Shown here piece by piece: positions 5,577 through 7,856 of a stretch of 7,856 nt of DNA. The DNA comes from Actinomycetota bacterium (lineage in GTDB: Bacteria; Actinomycetota; Humimicrobiia; Humimicrobiales; Humimicrobiaceae). Under the pieces are notes generated by a model. That model was not told the origin of the DNA, made no database searches, and saw only the letters and a program-made list of their open reading frames with translations. Numbering within the stretch: position 1 is the first letter of the stretch; the number at the start of each line of letters is the position of its first letter. The position numbers and the translations under genes are program-made. The DNA lies in the NCBI GenBank assembly GCA_018894445.1, contig JAHIPJ010000005.1, forward strand, positions 1 to 7,856, in the 5' to 3' direction.

Positions 5577-5604
5577 TTTACTTTTTCAAAGAACCTAATA
5601 TAAT
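5577..5604 (+). promoter_or_regulatory. Promoter predicting a leaderless mRNA for the lipid kinase
   Basis: TATAAT (5599-5604) lies only 6 bp before the ATG at 5611, with a moderate -35 TTTACT (5577-5582) at 16 bp. The usual 6-7 bp from -10 to start would put transcription initiation at or within a base of the A of the start codon. No SD is present, which agrees with a leaderless transcript. This promoter lies just after the broken kinase gene. Confidence 0.5.
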
Positions 5605-5610
5605 AAAGCA

Positions 5611-6489
5611 ATGAAAAATTTATTAATACTAAACCCTTCATCTTTTAAAGGTAAAGCGCTTGAAGCTAAAGAAAAGGTAGAATCAGCATTCAATAAATAT
5701 AATCTGGATTACGAAATACATATAAGCAAAAGCGCTGATGACATAACTGAAGCCATACGCCTGAATTTAAACTCAGAGATCACAAACTTCATATCTGTTG
5801 GCGGCGATGGGACTTTACACTACATGGCTAATGCTCTTGCTGAAACCAGAAAGAATCTGGGATGCATCCCTTTTGGTTCCGGAAATGATATTGCTGCAAG
5901 CCTGAACATACTGCCTGATTTAGACAGCTGCTGCAAGGCTATAAAAAAGGGTGCAGTAAAAAGAATTGACCTGGGATTGATAAACAGCAAATATTATTAT
6001 CTGGGGGTTGCGGGAGCAGGTTTTGATTCCATAGTAACAGATCTTGCAAATAATACAAAATTCCCTATTAAAGGACCTGCTAAATATACTTATGCAGTTT
6101 ATAGAACTTTGATAACTTACAGGTCAAAAAAATTTTTTATAAAATTTGATGGCAATGAAAGAGAATTAGATGCAATGTTTATGGTAGTAGGAAATTTGCC
6201 TAGATATGGAGGCGGCATGCAAATTGCACCCAATGCTGATCCTGAAGATGGAATACTTGATGTATGTATAATAAAAAGAATGAGTAAAATTCATTTGATA
6301 AAAGCATTTCCAAGCGTTTTCAAAGGTGAGCATTTAAGCGACCCATATGTTGAATATTTCAGAGTTAATGATTTCCAAATAGACAGCGAATATAATTTTA
6401 GTGTATTTGCTGATGGGGAATATATTTGCAAGCTGCCGGCAAAATTCAAAGTAGTTCCAAAAGCCTTAAACTTTATTGTTCAGCAGTAA
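5611..6489 (+). CDS. Diacylglycerol kinase-family lipid kinase (DagK/YegS/DgkB-like)
   Basis: The product is a soluble lipid kinase of the DAGK_cat superfamily, acting at the inner face of the membrane, where relatives phosphorylate diacylglycerol (recycled from lipid or teichoic acid synthesis) or related lipids using ATP. Its 292 residues match the family length. The nucleotide-binding loop is GGDGT at 64-68, and the second signature is PFGSGNDIA at 87-95. The all-beta C-terminal domain includes YGGGMQIAPNADPEDGILDV (199-218) and FADGE (266-270). The same GGDGT occurs in NAD kinase, but the GSGND and the PEDGILDV segment point to the lipid kinase branch. There is no SD; a -10 box sits just before the ATG. 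The gene shows no link to sugar uptake and is probably an unrelated gene, somewhat richer in G and C than the gaps around it. The LacI remnant points towards it from downstream. Confidence 0.92.
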   Translation: MKNLLILNPSSFKGKALEAKEKVESAFNKYNLDYEIHISKSADDITEAIRLNLNSEITNFISVGGDGTLHYMANALAETRKNLGCIPFGSGNDIAASLNILPDLDSCCKAIKKGAVKRIDLGLINSKYYYLGVAGAGFDSIVTDLANNTKFPIKGPAKYTYAVYRTLITYRSKKFFIKFDGNERELDAMFMVVGNLPRYGGGMQIAPNADPEDGILDVCIIKRMSKIHLIKAFPSVFKGEHLSDPYVEYFRVNDFQIDSEYNFSVFADGEYICKLPAKFKVVPKALNFIVQQ

Positions 6490-6500
6490 ATAAGAAGATA

Positions 6501-6668
6501 CTACAAAGCTCTTGTTGATTTCCTTATAATTATTTTTGGTTCAACAACTACCTCTATATTTTCTTTATTTTTTGTTTTTATTTCATTAAAAAGTGCTTTT
6601 GCGGCTAATTTCCCAAACTCATCAATTGGTTGTGATAACTGTGTCTCACTATTTCCATCTGAATCAGT
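6501..6668 (-). pseudogene. C-terminal remnant of a LacI-family transcriptional regulator
   Basis: On the minus strand a frame of about 55 codons ends at TAG (6503-6501) and opens just after a TGA (6671-6669). It reads QPIDEFGKLAAKALFNEI, then NIEVVVEPKIIIRKSTRAL. This is the characteristic end of LacI/GalR repressors: the QPI-E-G--A helix of the sugar-binding domain and the final Pro-x-x-hydrophobic-x-Arg-x-Ser-Thr-Arg. The DNA-binding domain and about 280 residues of the ligand-binding domain are gone, so it cannot bind the operators at 105-188, though its intact ancestor is a candidate for doing so. It stands tail to tail with the lipid kinase gene, 11 bp apart. Confidence 0.85.
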
Positions 6669-6732
6669 TCAGGTAAAAGCTATGGTCCCGGAAGATTTCA
6701 CCAATGGTGACATTATTGTTAAAACATCTTAA
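6664..6732 (+). pseudogene. Possible C-terminal fragment of an unidentified protein
   Basis: Directly where the LacI remnant breaks off, the plus strand becomes coding-like: a 22-codon stretch reads SVQVKAMVPEDFTNGDIIVK and two more residues before TAA at 6730-6732. The amino acid pattern and the richer G+C look like a real protein end, not spacer. No start precedes it, because its frame runs back into the antisense of the LacI fragment. I cannot name the family. If real, it marks a recombination junction near 6660-6670. Confidence 0.35.
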
Positions 6733-6742
6733 ATAATTTTTA

Positions 6743-6772
6743 TTGACAATTAATTATGTTTTAGTATATCAT
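6743..6772 (+). promoter_or_regulatory. Promoter of the ROK repressor gene
   Basis: A perfect -35 TTGACA (6743-6748) is followed after 18 bp by TATCAT (6767-6772), or after 16 bp by TATATC (6765-6770). Transcription would start near 6779, giving a leader of about 55 nt. The start lies inside the palindrome at 6772-6786. Confidence 0.7.
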
Positions 6773-6786
6773 AAGTAAAATACTTA
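6772..6786. promoter_or_regulatory. Palindrome at the ROK gene start site, candidate autoregulatory operator
   Basis: TAAGTA-AAA-TACTTA is a perfect 6-bp inverted repeat with a 3-bp centre, lying immediately after the -10 box and across the predicted transcription start. Bound repressor there would block initiation. AT-rich palindromes of this type are used by XylR/NagC-type ROK proteins, many of which control their own genes. No second full copy is seen elsewhere in the window. Confidence 0.45.
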
Positions 6787-6832
6787 ATAAAGTCACTGGA
6801 AAAAGTAAGTCTACAAATAAGGGTTTAATTAA

Positions 6833-7856
6833 ATGCAAAGAACTGGGGATTTAAAATTAATTCAGGAATTAAATAGATCTATAATTCTTAGAACGATACA
6901 AAATTATGGTCCTATTTCTAGAAGCGAAATAGCTAAAAAGTACAAGATAAGCTCTACAACGGTGACTGCTGCAGCAAGAGAATTAATTCAACAAGGATTG
7001 GTATATGAGGATGGTGTAGGAAAATCCAGCGGTGGAAGAAAACCTATTCTTATTAAATTTTTTTCAGATAGTAAATTTATTATCGCAGTTGCTATTACTA
7101 ATTCCTATATTATAATTGCTGAAACAAATTTAGAAGCAAAAATTCGTAGGCAAAAAAAATTTCCTGTTAATAATCTAACAGGTAAATTATTTATCGATTA
7201 TCTTATAAAGTCAGTTAATCAATTTTTAAAAGCATACCCGGATTTAACAAAATGTATTGGGATTTCCATTACCTCTCCTGGGATTGTTGATGTAAACAAA
7301 GCTGTAATTTGTGAAAATACAAAATTAAAATTAAAGAACATTCCTTTAAAAGAAATGATGGAGAAACAGTTTAAACTAAAAATTTGGTTAGAAAATGATA
7401 CCAATGCCATTGTGTTAGCTGAAAAGAGATTTGGAGAATATAGAAAATTTAAAAATTTGATTTATATTACAATTGATGATGGAGTGGGAGCTGGAATTGT
7501 AGTAAATGAACATATCTTTCGAGGGTGCAGTGGTGGGACAGGAGAGTTTGGCCATACAACCATAGATAGAAATGGTATTCTCTGTGATTGTGGAAATAGA
7601 GGCTGCCTTGAAAATTATGTTAACTGGCCTGCTATCTACTCCAAAGTATTATCTTCTATAGAAGAAGGAAAACACACAATGATGTTGGAATTAGTAAAAG
7701 GAGATATAAATCAGATTACCCCATCTATTTTTCGTAGTGCATTGGAAAAAAATGATCAATTAGCAAAAGAAATTATAACGGATATTGCAGCATATCTTGC
7801 AACAGGGATAGTTAATTTAGTTAATTTATTAAATCCAGATATAATTATTTTAGGAG
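6833..7856 (+). CDS. ROK-family transcriptional repressor (XylR/NagC-like), 3' end outside the window
   Basis: This is a sugar-responsive DNA-binding repressor. The frame is open from ATG 6833 (AAGGG SD at 6819-6823, 9-nt spacing) to the window edge: 341 codons of an expected ~390-400. Residues 15-60 form a winged helix-turn-helix (IISRSEIAKKYKISSTTVT region), followed by the GGRKP wing (67-71). The ROK sugar-binding domain follows: SPGIVD (148-153), LENDTNA (186-192), GTGEFGH (235-241) and the zinc motif CDCGNRGCLE (251-260), all complete. The N-terminal ATP-phosphate motif (DxGxTxx) is degraded to AITNSY (87-92), as usual for ROK repressors as opposed to sugar kinases. The frame breaks off at DIIILG. 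It has its own promoter and a palindrome at the start site. It may control the sugar genes upstream or others beyond the window. Confidence 0.93.
   Translation, partial: MQRTGDLKLIQELNRSIILRTIQNYGPISRSEIAKKYKISSTTVTAAARELIQQGLVYEDGVGKSSGGRKPILIKFFSDSKFIIAVAITNSYIIIAETNLEAKIRRQKKFPVNNLTGKLFIDYLIKSVNQFLKAYPDLTKCIGISITSPGIVDVNKAVICENTKLKLKNIPLKEMMEKQFKLKIWLENDTNAIVLAEKRFGEYRKFKNLIYITIDDGVGAGIVVNEHIFRGCSGGTGEFGHTTIDRNGILCDCGNRGCLENYVNWPAIYSKVLSSIEEGKHTMMLELVKGDINQITPSIFRSALEKNDQLAKEIITDIAAYLATGIVNLVNLLNPDIIILG

Noticed and set aside
5651..5664. Cre-like core AAAGCGCTT inside the lipid kinase gene
   Set aside because: The central bases match but the outer TG and CA of the consensus are missing, and it lies within coding sequence.
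5611..6489. NAD kinase as an alternative identity
   Set aside because: GGDGT is shared, but the GSGND loop and the PNADPEDGILDV segment fit the diacylglycerol kinase branch.
7219..7410. 63-codon minus-strand frame
   Set aside because: It is antisense to the conserved sugar-binding domain of the ROK gene.
1..7856. CRISPR array, tRNA/rRNA genes, transposase or phage genes
   Set aside because: No regularly spaced repeats, no cloverleaf or rRNA-like stretch, and no transposase or phage protein pattern was seen on either strand.

Overview
The window is a sugar-uptake and sugar-processing locus from an AT-rich bacterium. Strong Shine-Dalgarno sites, CcpA/LacI-type operators, a Glu-rich linker behind a lipoprotein signal and an XylR-type ROK repressor fit a low-GC anaerobe, either Firmicutes-like or a candidate phylum of similar lifestyle. 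The sequence alone does not settle the phylum. The genome looks only loosely packed: four or five gene fragments sit among intact genes.

Layout. Positions 1-383 are a control region: a promoter (TTGCAA-16-TATAAT), a palindromic LacI-family operator just downstream of the predicted transcription start, a second near-identical operator 70 bp further on, then a long leader holding a three-codon minigene and hairpins. Positions 384-3814 are a CUT1-type ABC importer: lipoprotein sugar-binding protein, then two MalF/MalG-like permeases. No ATPase is encoded here. A 24-nt imperfect inverted repeat lies between the binding protein and the first permease, and a seven-codon ORF almost exactly fills its right arm. 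Positions 3815-4267 hold an unrecognised 59-codon ORF and the C-terminal end of a galactose-1-phosphate uridylyltransferase. Positions 4268-5242 encode a single-domain, signal-less GH32-like (beta-fructosidase superfamily) glycosidase. Positions 5342-5565 are the first ~75 codons of a PfkB-family fructokinase, broken by a one-base deletion and truncated. Positions 5611-6489 encode an intact diacylglycerol-kinase-family lipid kinase that appears to be transcribed as a leaderless mRNA. Positions 6501-6668 (minus strand) are the last ~56 codons of a LacI-family regulator, butted against an unidentified C-terminal fragment on the plus strand. Positions 6743-7856 hold a good promoter, a palindrome at its start site, and a ROK-family transcriptional repressor that runs off the window end.

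How it fits together. The importer would bring in a sugar or short oligosaccharide, the GH32-like enzyme would cleave it in the cytoplasm, and a fructokinase plus a LacI regulator would originally have completed a beta-fructoside module. Kinase and regulator now survive only as fragments, while the operators and the ROK repressor remain. The locus is best read as a sugar cluster partly decayed or reshuffled in place, with control perhaps passed to CcpA, to another LacI protein, or to the neighbouring ROK protein. I see no RNA gene, CRISPR array or intact mobile element, and nothing that clearly forms a new defence or signalling system. The most unusual signals are regulatory: the stem/minigene arrangement before the first permease, the leader minigene, and the leaderless lipid kinase gene.
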